This document shows, piece after piece, positions 32,236-40,445 of a DNA stretch of 58,179 nucleotides; the first letter of the stretch is position 1, and every line of letters begins with the position of its first letter. The DNA comes from Muribaculaceae bacterium (lineage in GTDB: Bacteria; Bacteroidota; Bacteroidia; Bacteroidales; Muribaculaceae): NCBI GenBank assembly GCA_017964485.1, contig JAGCRW010000040.1:1-58179 (forward strand). The letters are read 5' to 3'. The translations under genes and the position numbers were made by a program. The notes under the pieces are model-generated. The model saw nothing but the letters and a program-made list of their open reading frames with translations. It made no database searches and was not told the DNA's origin.

Positions 32236-33918
32236 ATGAAACAATTATCTTTAAACTTTCGTGCTATTGGCTTGATGGCTGTTATGGCACTTATTATGGG
32301 CTGGAGCGCTCAATCGCACGCCTGTACCAACCTTATCGCCGGCAAAAAGGCAACCGTCGATGGCTCGACGCTGATTACCTACGCCGCCGACTCCCACACT
32401 CTTTTTGGATTTCTTGAGTATATTCCTGCCGCCGACCATAAGGCTGGCGAGATGCGCAAGATAATCGATTGGGACTCGGGCAAACCTCTTGGAGAAATTC
32501 CCGAGGTGGCTCATACCTACAAAGTGGTGGGAAACATTAACGAGCATCAGGTTACCGTCGCCGAATCGACTTGGGGCGGACGCCATGAGTGCGAAGATAC
32601 CACAGGAAAGTCGATAGTGGACTATGGCAGCCTTATATACATTGCTCTGCAACGCGCCAAGACTGCTCGCGAGGCCATCACCGTGATGACCGAACTGGCA
32701 GAGAAGTATGGCTATGCCAGCGAGGGCGAATCGTTCTCAATTGGCGACCCCAACGAGGTGTGGGTGCTTGAGATGATTGGCAAGGGAAGTGCCGAGAAAG
32801 GCGCAGTGTGGGTAGCCATCCGCATCCCTGATGATTGCATTTCGGGCCACGCCAACCAAGCCCGCATCCATAAGATTCCTTTCAAAGATAAAGCTAACTG
32901 CCTATACAGCAAAGACGTGGTGTCGTTTGCCCGCAAGATGGGTTGGTACAACGGCAAAGATGAGGACTTTGACTTCTCGCTCACTTATTGCCCACCCGAC
33001 TATGGCACTCTGCGTGGTTGTGATGCCCGCGCCTGGTCGTTCTTCAATAGATTTGCCGCTGGCATGGACCGCTATCTTCCATATCTCGAAGGCAAGAAAG
33101 GTGCCGAGATCATGCCTCTCTACGTTAAACCTGACAAACTGGTAAGCGTTCGCGATATGCAGAACATGATGCGCGACCACTTTGAGGGAACGCCTTACGA
33201 CATGACTCAAGATCCTGGAGCAAAGAACTATTTTGGAGTGCCTTACCGCTACCGTCCCATGGAATTCCAGGTTGACGGCGTGACATACTGCCACGAGCGC
33301 GCCATATCCACCCAGCAAACAGGTTTCGTGTTCTGCACACAAATGCGCTCTTGGCTCCCCGACCCAGTGGGAGGCATCATTTGGTTTGGTGTTGACGATG
33401 CCAACACTGCTGTTTTCGTGCCTATGTACTGCTGCATCAACGAGGTGCCCGACAGCTATCGCGAGGGCAAAGGCGACCTTTATACCTTTGACTTCGATGC
33501 CGCATTCTGGGTAAACAACCTGATTGCCAACCAGTGCTACCACCGCTATTCACAAATGATTCCCGACGTGCGCCGCGTGCAGCAGGGCATTGAAGACGCT
33601 TTCGCTGCCCAGCAGCCGCAAGTTGAGGCAAAGGCTGCAGCCATCTACAAGAACAACCCTGCCGAGGCAATAGAGTTCCTCACAAACTACAGTGTGAACA
33701 GCGCACAGGATGCAACCCACAAGTATCAGGACCTCGCTAAGTATCTCTTCGTGAAATTCCTCGACGGAAACATCAAGAAGGAGAAAGACGGCCAGTTTGA
33801 GCGCAATGCCTATGGAAGTCCCGTGCAGCCAAAGTTCGGCGGCTATACACAAGATTACTTCGACGCAATCGTGAAAGGCAGCGGAGACTACCTGCGCGTG
33901 AAGGAAATCGAAAAGTAA
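32236..33918 (+). CDS. Secreted C69-family dipeptidase (PepD-like)
   Basis: A 560-residue exported Ntn hydrolase. A signal peptide of about 29 residues ends SQSHA, exposing Cys30 (CTNLIAGKKATVDGS) as the N-terminal nucleophile, the hallmark of C69 peptidases. Downstream come AESTWGGRHECEDTTG, EGESFSIGDPNEVWVLEMIG and GHANQARIHK. Family members cleave dipeptides, and the Bacteroidales forms are periplasmic. It follows gldE after 65 bp with no visible promoter, and is followed after 41 bp by a DUF3667 gene, so a three-gene transcript is plausible. Confidence 0.92.
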   Translation: MKQLSLNFRAIGLMAVMALIMGWSAQSHACTNLIAGKKATVDGSTLITYAADSHTLFGFLEYIPAADHKAGEMRKIIDWDSGKPLGEIPEVAHTYKVVGNINEHQVTVAESTWGGRHECEDTTGKSIVDYGSLIYIALQRAKTAREAITVMTELAEKYGYASEGESFSIGDPNEVWVLEMIGKGSAEKGAVWVAIRIPDDCISGHANQARIHKIPFKDKANCLYSKDVVSFARKMGWYNGKDEDFDFSLTYCPPDYGTLRGCDARAWSFFNRFAAGMDRYLPYLEGKKGAEIMPLYVKPDKLVSVRDMQNMMRDHFEGTPYDMTQDPGAKNYFGVPYRYRPMEFQVDGVTYCHERAISTQQTGFVFCTQMRSWLPDPVGGIIWFGVDDANTAVFVPMYCCINEVPDSYREGKGDLYTFDFDAAFWVNNLIANQCYHRYSQMIPDVRRVQQGIEDAFAAQQPQVEAKAAAIYKNNPAEAIEFLTNYSVNSAQDATHKYQDLAKYLFVKFLDGNIKKEKDGQFERNAYGSPVQPKFGGYTQDYFDAIVKGSGDYLRVKEIEK

Positions 33919-33928
33919 GGTAAAGTTT

Positions 33929-33950
33929 GCCGCTCGTAACGGCGAGCGGC
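33929..33950 (+). other. Intercistronic hairpin between dipeptidase and DUF3667 genes
   Basis: GCCGCTCG pairs with CGAGCGGC around TAACGG. It is flanked by TTT and AAA but followed by no T-run, and lies 9 bp before the next ATG. It may be a processing or stability element, or a weak terminator. Confidence 0.45.
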
Positions 33951-33959
33951 AAAACCGCT

Positions 33960-34976
33960 ATGAAATTAAACGAATACAGAAATCGTCTGCACTCTTGGCA
34001 ACTTAACCCAGTGAAATATGAATATCCTGGGGAGAAGCATCGTTGCGACTGCTGTGGCGAGGTGCATGAAGGAAACTTCTGCCCGCTTTGCGGACAGAAG
34101 TCGACTCATGGCCCCGTCACTTGGAAGAGTGTGTGGGCTGGAGTGATGGAGATTTGGGGCATGCATTCTCGCTCCCTACCCTACACCGCCTGGCAGCTAC
34201 TTACGCGCCCTGGCCACCTTATGCGCGATTATGTCACAGGCAAGCGACAAGTGAGCTTTCCGCCAGTGAAGATGCTTGTGATACTTGGGCTAATTGTCTT
34301 TTTGATAGGCCACTGGCTGGATCCAAAAAATTACTCTCACGAGATAGACTTGTCCGCCAGCACCGACTCCTTGTATTATCTTAATTATGCTTTTAGTTGG
34401 CTAAAGGCGCATACTGAATGGTTTACTCTATTTAGTTTCTCTTTCCTCATCGTACCCACTTGGTTAGTGTTCCGCTATGCTCCATTACTCCAGCGCCACA
34501 CTTTGCCACAAGGATTTTTCATCCAAACCTTCATCGCCATTCAGGTGATGACATTAACACTGATATTTATTCCCTTTGTGTTAAGCGCAAACGCAAAAGC
34601 AATTGCCACATCAATAAAAATATGTTTGATTTTAATATATTTGCTCATTGATTACAAGCAACTTTTCGGCTACAGTTGGTGGGGCACAATATGGCGAGGG
34701 ATAATAATGCTTTTTATGATAGTATTTACACTTTTTGTTATTGGTACAACAATTAGTATATTTTCTATGAAACAAGCCAAATCAATGGAGGTATTTGGCT
34801 CCAGTCAAGCTATTTTATGGGCTATATTGCCTCTTTATCTATTGATCCACTTTACCAACGCAATAAATACTCGAGCATGGCAAACACATGGTAAATGGTC
34901 TGTGTTTAAAGGACCCGTGATTGCCGTAGCGAGCCTGTTCACATTATTTTTATTGGGGCTCATTATTGTAGATTAA
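33960..34976 (+). CDS. DUF3667 zinc-ribbon membrane protein
   Basis: A 338-residue protein. An N-terminal zinc ribbon (CDCCGEVHEGNFCPLCGQ, about residues 29-46) is followed by the DUF3667 core (LLTRPGHLMRDYVTGKR) and about five membrane segments. Function is unknown for the family. A longer frame from TTG 33927 would start inside the hairpin at 33929-33950, so ATG 33960 is preferred. The second half is markedly AT-rich compared with the upstream gene. Confidence 0.85.
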   Translation: MKLNEYRNRLHSWQLNPVKYEYPGEKHRCDCCGEVHEGNFCPLCGQKSTHGPVTWKSVWAGVMEIWGMHSRSLPYTAWQLLTRPGHLMRDYVTGKRQVSFPPVKMLVILGLIVFLIGHWLDPKNYSHEIDLSASTDSLYYLNYAFSWLKAHTEWFTLFSFSFLIVPTWLVFRYAPLLQRHTLPQGFFIQTFIAIQVMTLTLIFIPFVLSANAKAIATSIKICLILIYLLIDYKQLFGYSWWGTIWRGIIMLFMIVFTLFVIGTTISIFSMKQAKSMEVFGSSQAILWAILPLYLLIHFTNAINTRAWQTHGKWSVFKGPVIAVASLFTLFLLGLIIVD

Positions 34977-34993
34977 TAGCATAAACAGCTACA

Positions 34994-35034
34994 ACGAGGG
35001 TGTGCCAAAAAACATTGACACACCCTCGTTTTTT
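34994..35034 (+). terminator. Terminator after the DUF3667 gene
   Basis: An 11-bp stem ACGAGGGTGTG / CACACCCTCGT with a 14-nt loop and TTTTT. It lies between convergent genes. Confidence 0.85.
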
Positions 35035-35050
35035 GCTTGTTATTAGCGTG

Positions 35051-35674
35051 CTATTCGGGCAGTTTTACTGCTGGCCAACCAGAATCTTGATACATGGTGA
35101 CCTTGAGGTTGTGAGCTTTGGCATATTTTGCTATGCCTTGCGCGCGGTTCTGCTCGCGATCCTTGTCATTGGAGTGCATTTTCATAAATGCGTCATACTT
35201 GTCGCCAAAGATTTTCTTGGCAGTAGGCTCAAATTGCGAGCCATCGCCCACCTGGTCAAATGCAGTGACCTCATAGCCCTTTTCAGCCTTTTTCAGGTGC
35301 ATAAGTCCTGGATGGCTGCCGCCAGAGGCAGTCTTAAGGGTGTCGCCAGCGATGCTGTAGTTAAACACCCAGAAGTCACCCCACACCTTGATATCCTTTT
35401 CATCAGCCTCATCAGTAGCTGTCACAATCTGCTGCGGAATGCACACATCAGCTTGCGAATATTGCTTGCCAAAGGTGTCAACAAGATACTGGTCAACGGC
35501 TTGCTCAATGGTGAGCGGCTGATTAGCACTCGCAGCATCGGCGGCGCTCAGTTCGGTGGAGTTCTCACCCTCGCTTGCGGGGTTGCTTGAAGTTTCAGAC
35601 TTTGGCTGGCACGCCACAAGCATTGTCATGCCGCATGCAACAACAAATGCGACAAAAAATCCATACTTTTTCAT
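35051..35674 (-). CDS. Small acidic lipoprotein of unknown function
   Basis: A 207-residue protein. The start is set at ATG 35672-35674 because MKKYGFFVAFVVACGMTMLV and the lipobox (MLVAC) follow. The longer frame from 35737 adds an implausible N-terminus. After the Cys comes a Ser/Glu-rich linker, then a compact domain with VWGDFWVFNYSIAGDTLKTA and GGSHPGLMHL, suggesting an NTF2/DUF-like periplasmic fold. No family is recognised. It lies 70 bp downstream of the DUF3108 gene on the same strand and probably shares its transcript. Confidence 0.75.
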   Translation of the reverse strand: MKKYGFFVAFVVACGMTMLVACQPKSETSSNPASEGENSTELSAADAASANQPLTIEQAVDQYLVDTFGKQYSQADVCIPQQIVTATDEADEKDIKVWGDFWVFNYSIAGDTLKTASGGSHPGLMHLKKAEKGYEVTAFDQVGDGSQFEPTAKKIFGDKYDAFMKMHSNDKDREQNRAQGIAKYAKAHNLKVTMYQDSGWPAVKLPE

Positions 35675-35744
35675 GACTAAATTTTCTAATATATTGTTAT
35701 GATTGTAATTCTCATAATCAAAACCAATGAACAACACTATCTTA

Positions 35745-36491
35745 CTAGCGAGCGTAATAACACTTTATCTCTCCTACAGGGAGTTTGCCCACCACCATGA
35801 GAGGAATGCGCTGATCATCAGTAGAGATATAGGCATCAATGTCGTCGCTCGACTTCTTGCCATTGTCTTGGGTGAACTTGAGTTTGATGTGATATGCCAG
35901 ATGTTTCGACTTGTCCCTAAGCTCAATACCCTGAATGCCTACATATTTAATGGTTAGAATCTCCTTTTGCTTGCCCGAGAAAATCCATGTGCTGTAGGTG
36001 TTGGCCGATTTCATCTTCTCGAAGTCGATATTTCGGAGCATAAAGAACACGCTCAGCATATCATAGGCCACACCATTAGCAGTGAGACTAAGGTTGGCAG
36101 TGGGTTTGTTCTTGCGATAGCGAGTGCACTTTGCCGACGTACTGGCGCCATAGTTAGAGAACTCCACGATGTCGTGAGCATAGTAGCTCTTTTCGTGGGT
36201 GAATTTCTCATACTTCAAGGGCCTGAAATTGCTTGTCATCGTGCATTTCAGGGTGTCGCGCACAGGATATACCTTGTCGGCCCAAGAGCGAGTCTTACCC
36301 GTGAGGCGCGAACTGTAACCGCTAGCGGTCTTAGTAGTGGTAAGGGTGGCATCACCTGCATGCTTCCACACAATGCCCCAGTGGTAAACTACCTGATAGT
36401 TAAGAGTCTCATTGGTGATAGACAAAGCATTAATAGCAGGGCTCAAAATAAGTCCCGCAATAGCAATTGTCAAAAGAAAAATCTTTTTCAT
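35745..36491 (-). CDS. DUF3108 exported protein
   Basis: A 248-residue protein starting MKKIFLLTIAIAGLILSPAINA, a clear signal peptide. ATG 36489-36491 is chosen over the upstream ATG at 36512. The mature protein shows the DUF3108 beta-rich pattern: NYQVVYHWGIVWKHAGDATL at the start, DTLKCTMTSNFRPLKYEK, and a DDQRIPLMVVGKLPVGEIK end. Family members resemble lipid- or cargo-binding envelope proteins of unknown function. It is likely the first gene of a two-gene transcript. Confidence 0.8.
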   Translation of the reverse strand: MKKIFLLTIAIAGLILSPAINALSITNETLNYQVVYHWGIVWKHAGDATLTTTKTASGYSSRLTGKTRSWADKVYPVRDTLKCTMTSNFRPLKYEKFTHEKSYYAHDIVEFSNYGASTSAKCTRYRKNKPTANLSLTANGVAYDMLSVFFMLRNIDFEKMKSANTYSTWIFSGKQKEILTIKYVGIQGIELRDKSKHLAYHIKLKFTQDNGKKSSDDIDAYISTDDQRIPLMVVGKLPVGEIKCYYAR

Positions 36492-36638
36492 AATATTATA
36501 TAAAGTAGACAAGTAAAAGAGGTAACAAGCAAACTAAGCAATAACGTTGAATTGTCAATCCTCAATAATAATTTCACTGAATATGACTTTGTAATCCAAA
36601 AAAGGTTTAAACAAAAATCATAATGAACATTTAACAAA

Positions 36639-36662
36639 CGAGGCATGCCTAAGCACGCCTCG
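36639..36662 (-). terminator. Probable terminator after the amylase gene
   Basis: CGAGGC...GCCTCG with an extended inner stem. On the minus strand it is followed by TTTGTTAAA. Confidence 0.6.
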
Positions 36663-36714
36663 CTCTATGCCCGTTCACGATATGCAAATTTTAAATTCGT
36701 TTTAATTAGTTATT

Positions 36715-38967
36715 TTATTGTTTCACAAAGACTCTATAGCCTTTAGCGTCGAGGGCGAAAGTACTGCTGGCTGTGAGAGTGACATCGCTCTGAGTGGTAC
36801 CCGCAGCAATTGTGCTGCTGTCGAGCCACTGGGTGTAATCGCCTGCGGGGATACCACTAACAGTTGCTGTATTATCGAGGTTACCAAGGTTCATCAGCAC
36901 TAATACTGTGCTATTACCGCTGGTCTTGGTATAAGCAAGCACATTGGCGTTATTGCTGGTGAGGAATGTAGTGGTAGTGCCATTGGCAAGTGCCGCCTGA
37001 GTGTGCCTCAATGCCATTAGTGTGGCAATGGTGTTTTGCATCTTGGCATCAGTGGAATTCCAGTTTATTTTGGTATCGTGGAAATAGTCGAGAATCTGGT
37101 CATTACCCACCTCCTGACCGTTGTAAAGCAGCGGCATGCCATAAATAGTGAAATAGAGCGTTGTGAAGGCATATTTGTTAGCGCCATACATCTTTTGAAG
37201 CGTCTTTCCACCATCGTTATAGTTCTGGTCGTGGTTGGTAAGATAGGTCATGCGGTCAAAACTACGACCCTGGCTCTCGTTGATAAACGACTGGCAATAT
37301 CCCTGCAGCGTGGTTGCACTAGTGCCATTGGGGCCAAATCGCTCAAGTTTGCCGCTCTGGAAATTCCATGCATAGTCATAGTCAAAGCCCACGTTCAGCA
37401 GCTTATTGGCATCGCGAACGATATCGGCCTCAGCAACCATAGTGAGCGTCTTGCCAGCGGCATAGTTGCGCAACATGGGAATGGTGCTTGCCCAATAACT
37501 GCCTGGTATTGATGGACTAGAAACATAGTCGCAGCGGTAGCCGTCAACTCCCGCCTGATCGATCCAGAAACGCAAACAATCGTTCATCGCCTCGCACAAG
37601 TCGGGATTGTCGTAGTTGAGCTGATACACGTCACCATAGTTGTTGGGATGTACCATCTCGCCATTTTGGGTGGTGTAATATTCGGGGTGCTCTGTCACCC
37701 ACACGGCATTAGTGGCGGTATGGTTAGGCACCCAGTCAAGGATTACTTCCATGCCTAGTTCATGTGCCCTATCGACAAAGCTCTTGAGTTGAGCAATAGT
37801 GCCATAGCTGGAATTTGTGGCCTTGAAATTGGTCGCAGCATACGGACTGTTAATGCCTCCGCCACGCGGGTAAATAGGCATAAGCCACACGATGTCGATG
37901 CCCAAACTGCGCAGGTCGCCAAGCTTTGCTTGCGCAGCAGTAAATGTTCCAGCACTAGTGAAGCTTCCCACGTTCATCTCATAGATGACACGGTTCTTGC
38001 TAGTCAACGCTGTGGTGTTGCTCACATCGAGCGGACGGACGTTGGTAGGCACCACCACATCTCCCCCACTTTGACCACTTCCACTAGTGCTCTGAACGGT
38101 GTAGGCGCCATCGGCTGCAACTCGCACATAGATATCCTGATTGTAGTCAAAGTTCTGCATCAAGTCATATTGCTTGCCGTTATTATTGTTGTTGAGAATC
38201 CAATTAGTACCGCTAGTGGTATAATATACCTTGGGAAGCTCAAAGACATACCATAGTTCATTATCTATTGTCTTAGTTGAGGTGTAATGTTCTCCAGGCC
38301 ACGAAGCGCTTACTGGAGCGGCATTTTTCCACAAATAAAGGCAATAGTCGTCCCACCCAAGTTCGCTGTGCAGATACACTACTGGTGGCGGCGTGCCATC
38401 ATCGTCAACCACATAGCTGTAGTTGCCTGCCGAACCACTAATTGTGAGGTAGATGTCATTCTCGCCCATAGTATAATCACTCATCAGGTCGAGCTGCCGG
38501 CTAGTACCACCATTCACGGCGGCATAGTTATTGGCTATATAGTTAAGGGTACGGCTATAGTAACCATCACTCAAGTCAAAGCGGTAATAAGTCTTGCCGT
38601 CTTTATCGGTTGTGCCGCTATGATGTATACCAGGCCAAGCGTTCAACCCTTGATCGGGCCATGCATAGAGCGCCATGTCGCCCCAGCCAGCATTGTCGCA
38701 AATGTATATATTGCCGCGTTTGGGCTCTGGAGTCACATTGCCAAGTAATATATCATAAACTTCGGTGATATCGGCCGCCGTCACCGCATTATCATTGTTC
38801 ACGTCGGCAGTGGCTTCAAAGGTATAGTCATTACCCAAAAGCACATCGTAGATTGCTGTCACATCGGCAGCTGTCACTACCCCGTCGGAGTTCACATCGC
38901 CATACACTGCTGCTTTTATCTCCCCCAACGAGAGGAGAATAGTCAATAGAAGAAAAATCTTTTTCAT
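36715..38967 (-). CDS. Secreted GH13 alpha-amylase with dockerin-like repeats and two starch-binding modules
   Basis: A 750-residue exported protein with a signal peptide at about residues 1-19. Two dockerin-type repeats (22-77: GDVNSDGVVTAADVTAIYDV and DVNNDNAVTAADITEVYDIL) are followed by two CBM26-like starch-binding modules (about 86-190 and 196-292; each with a W-G/D-D and AWPG or SWPGE motif). A GH13 barrel (about 325-750) completes the protein. Catalytic residues are in place: nucleophile Asp480 (DGYRCDYV), acid Glu513 (VAEAD) and Asp580 (TNHDQN). It should degrade starch or glycogen alpha-1,4 links outside the cell. No sus genes are adjacent. A 19-bp tandem duplication covers the start codon. 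Confidence 0.93.
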   Translation of the reverse strand: MKKIFLLLTILLSLGEIKAAVYGDVNSDGVVTAADVTAIYDVLLGNDYTFEATADVNNDNAVTAADITEVYDILLGNVTPEPKRGNIYICDNAGWGDMALYAWPDQGLNAWPGIHHSGTTDKDGKTYYRFDLSDGYYSRTLNYIANNYAAVNGGTSRQLDLMSDYTMGENDIYLTISGSAGNYSYVVDDDGTPPPVVYLHSELGWDDYCLYLWKNAAPVSASWPGEHYTSTKTIDNELWYVFELPKVYYTTSGTNWILNNNNNGKQYDLMQNFDYNQDIYVRVAADGAYTVQSTSGSGQSGGDVVVPTNVRPLDVSNTTALTSKNRVIYEMNVGSFTSAGTFTAAQAKLGDLRSLGIDIVWLMPIYPRGGGINSPYAATNFKATNSSYGTIAQLKSFVDRAHELGMEVILDWVPNHTATNAVWVTEHPEYYTTQNGEMVHPNNYGDVYQLNYDNPDLCEAMNDCLRFWIDQAGVDGYRCDYVSSPSIPGSYWASTIPMLRNYAAGKTLTMVAEADIVRDANKLLNVGFDYDYAWNFQSGKLERFGPNGTSATTLQGYCQSFINESQGRSFDRMTYLTNHDQNYNDGGKTLQKMYGANKYAFTTLYFTIYGMPLLYNGQEVGNDQILDYFHDTKINWNSTDAKMQNTIATLMALRHTQAALANGTTTTFLTSNNANVLAYTKTSGNSTVLVLMNLGNLDNTATVSGIPAGDYTQWLDSSTIAAGTTQSDVTLTASSTFALDAKGYRVFVKQ

Positions 38968-38998
38968 GTTATATTATATTTTTCATGTTATATTATAT
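38961..38998. repeat. 19-bp perfect tandem duplication covering the amylase start codon
   Basis: Two identical 19-bp units (38961-38979 and 38980-38998) each contain CAT. On the minus strand this creates a second ATG at 38986 opening a five-codon frame (M-K-N-I-I-stop) that ends 1 bp before the true ATG. Confidence 0.9.
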
Positions 38999-39092
38999 AT
39001 GTGTGTTTTCTTTGGTCGCCGCAATCAAAAAGTGCGTAAAATTAAAAAAAATATTTATTCCTTGCAAAAATGTTAAATTTAGCAATCACATT

Positions 39093-39123
39093 TTTGTTTT
39101 TAAATTATTTATATTTACCTTTG
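39093..39123 (+). promoter_or_regulatory. Promoter of the Cys-rich protein gene
   Basis: TTTG (39093-39096), 19 bp, then TACCTTTG (39116-39123). Confidence 0.75.
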
Positions 39124-39221
39124 CGATGCCGATTGATTTTCAACGGTTTATTTTAGTTAGAATTTTGATTTTTGTTTAACTGCACCAACTAATATTTCAG
39201 GTGCCTAAAAACTTTAATAAC

Positions 39222-39719
39222 ATGAAGAAATTTATTGCATTAATGTGCGTGGGAGCACTGGCTCTCACATGTGTCAATGGTTTTAACGCCGAAGCAAAAA
39301 AGAAAAAAACTAACAGAAGAGTTGCCAAAACCGAGAAAGTAGCTCCAGTTGCTAACGCTGAGGCTCAACCCGAATGCCAAGCCACACTAGGTTGCGAAAA
39401 GATGAAGGGCGACTGCAAGAACCTCAAGAAAGATGAAACCAAAGGCCTCAAGAAGGTTGGAATGCTGAAGAAAAACGACTGCAAAGAGGTGAAAGGCGAG
39501 TGCAAAGACATGAAGGGCGAATGCAAAGACATGAAAGGCGAATGCGGCAAAGAAATGAAAGGCGAATGCGGCAAAGGTGAGTGCGGTAAAGGCGAATGCA
39601 AGGAAGGCGAGCACAAATGCGCACACCAATCTCCCTGCTGCAAAGAAGGCAAATGCAAGAAAGACGGCGAATGCGGCAAGGAAAAATGCAAAGATCCTAA
39701 CGGCAAGTGCTGCGAATAA
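39222..39719 (+). CDS. Secreted Cys/Lys-rich repeat protein (KGEC repeats)
   Basis: A 165-residue protein. The start is ATG 39222, since MKKFIALMCVGALALTCVNG and a signal-peptide end (FNAEA) follow directly. The mature part has 18 Cys, nearly all in a KGEC/KKDGEC-like context. Repeats of KGECKDM and KGECGK are followed by HKCAHQSPCCKEGKC and a GKCCE end, with many Lys and Glu. The spacing resembles metal-binding or metallothionein-like proteins, but few His are present. No family is recognised, and metal binding or cross-linking at the cell surface is inference. It has its own strong promoter and terminator, suggesting high expression. Confidence 0.8.
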   Translation: MKKFIALMCVGALALTCVNGFNAEAKKKKTNRRVAKTEKVAPVANAEAQPECQATLGCEKMKGDCKNLKKDETKGLKKVGMLKKNDCKEVKGECKDMKGECKDMKGECGKEMKGECGKGECGKGECKEGEHKCAHQSPCCKEGKCKKDGECGKEKCKDPNGKCCE

Positions 39720-39740
39720 CCCATAGCATATAATATAAAG

Positions 39741-39778
39741 AATGGATGCCACTTCAATTGGAGTAGCATCCATTTTTT
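39741..39778 (+). terminator. Terminator of the Cys-rich protein gene
   Basis: AATGGATGC pairs with GCATCCATT and is followed by TTTT. The loop carries a further ACT/AGT pairing. Confidence 0.85.
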
Positions 39779-39824
39779 ATGTGTTGATTTAATCGGGACA
39801 ACGCCCGTTGTCCCAACTTAGTAT

Positions 39825-40370
39825 CTACAGCTCGTATTTTGGAATTCCCACGAGTTTGATATCAAACTGCAAGGTAGAGAAAGGCTTAATGTCGCCAGCA
39901 GTGGAAATGCCGTAACCAACATTGTAGGGGACAAGAACTCGGCAACTGTCACCAATGTGCATCTTGGGCACGGCGATTGCCCAACCCTCAATCACGCCAC
40001 TGCTAAGACGGCAACGAAAGAGACTGTCGGCTGGTGATGTGCTCAAATAAGACGAGTCGACTGCAGTGCCGTCATAGAGACGAAGATAATACTTCACATC
40101 GACCATTGATGAAAACTTAGGTTTGAGGTTGTTCTTGGTCTTGCTAGTGTCATTGAACCAATGTATAAGCACTTGAGCATTAGGATCCCAAGGGGCAACT
40201 ACCGTAGTGTAATACTCGGTGCGTGCTGCCTGCTCTTGATACCATGCAGTATTTGCTGCACGCCACTCGGCATAGTCATCAGCAATCTTCTCATCATCAG
40301 TTTTCAAGCACGAAGACACTACACTGCCTAGCGCCATTACTATTATTAATATAAAAGGAAATTTCTTCAT
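39825..40370 (-). CDS. FKBP-type peptidyl-prolyl isomerase lipoprotein
   Basis: A 181-residue lipoprotein (lipobox VVSSC at about residue 21). After a helical segment rich in Trp/Tyr comes a single FKBP domain: VDVKYYLRLYDGTAVDSS, GVIEGWAIAVPKMHIGDSCR, VLVPYNVGYG and a FDIKLVGI end. FKBP enzymes isomerise X-Pro bonds, here presumably in exported proteins. It lies 57 bp downstream of the glycyl-tRNA synthetase gene, with which it may be co-transcribed. The gap carries TTGTGCA-type repeat words. Confidence 0.88.
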   Translation of the reverse strand: MKKFPFILIIVMALGSVVSSCLKTDDEKIADDYAEWRAANTAWYQEQAARTEYYTTVVAPWDPNAQVLIHWFNDTSKTKNNLKPKFSSMVDVKYYLRLYDGTAVDSSYLSTSPADSLFRCRLSSGVIEGWAIAVPKMHIGDSCRVLVPYNVGYGISTAGDIKPFSTLQFDIKLVGIPKYEL

Positions 40371-40404
40371 TTTAAGTTGTTTTCGTGAACGTTATTGGGA
40401 ATTG

Positions 40405-40445
40405 TGCACTTTGTACTTATTACTTAATTATGAGTTGTGCATTGA
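40405..40445. repeat. Weak GTGCATT-type repeat tract at the 3' end of glyS
   Basis: The words GAATTGTGCAC and GAGTTGTGCATTG flank AT-rich sequence. The second word encodes the last residues of the synthetase (MHNS), so the tract enters the reading frame's 3' end. Confidence 0.45.

Noticed and set aside
39365-39773. Minus-strand frames opposite the Cys-rich gene
   Set aside because: They are shadows of the KGEC repeats (LHSPF and FAFH-type repetition) with no independent start signal.
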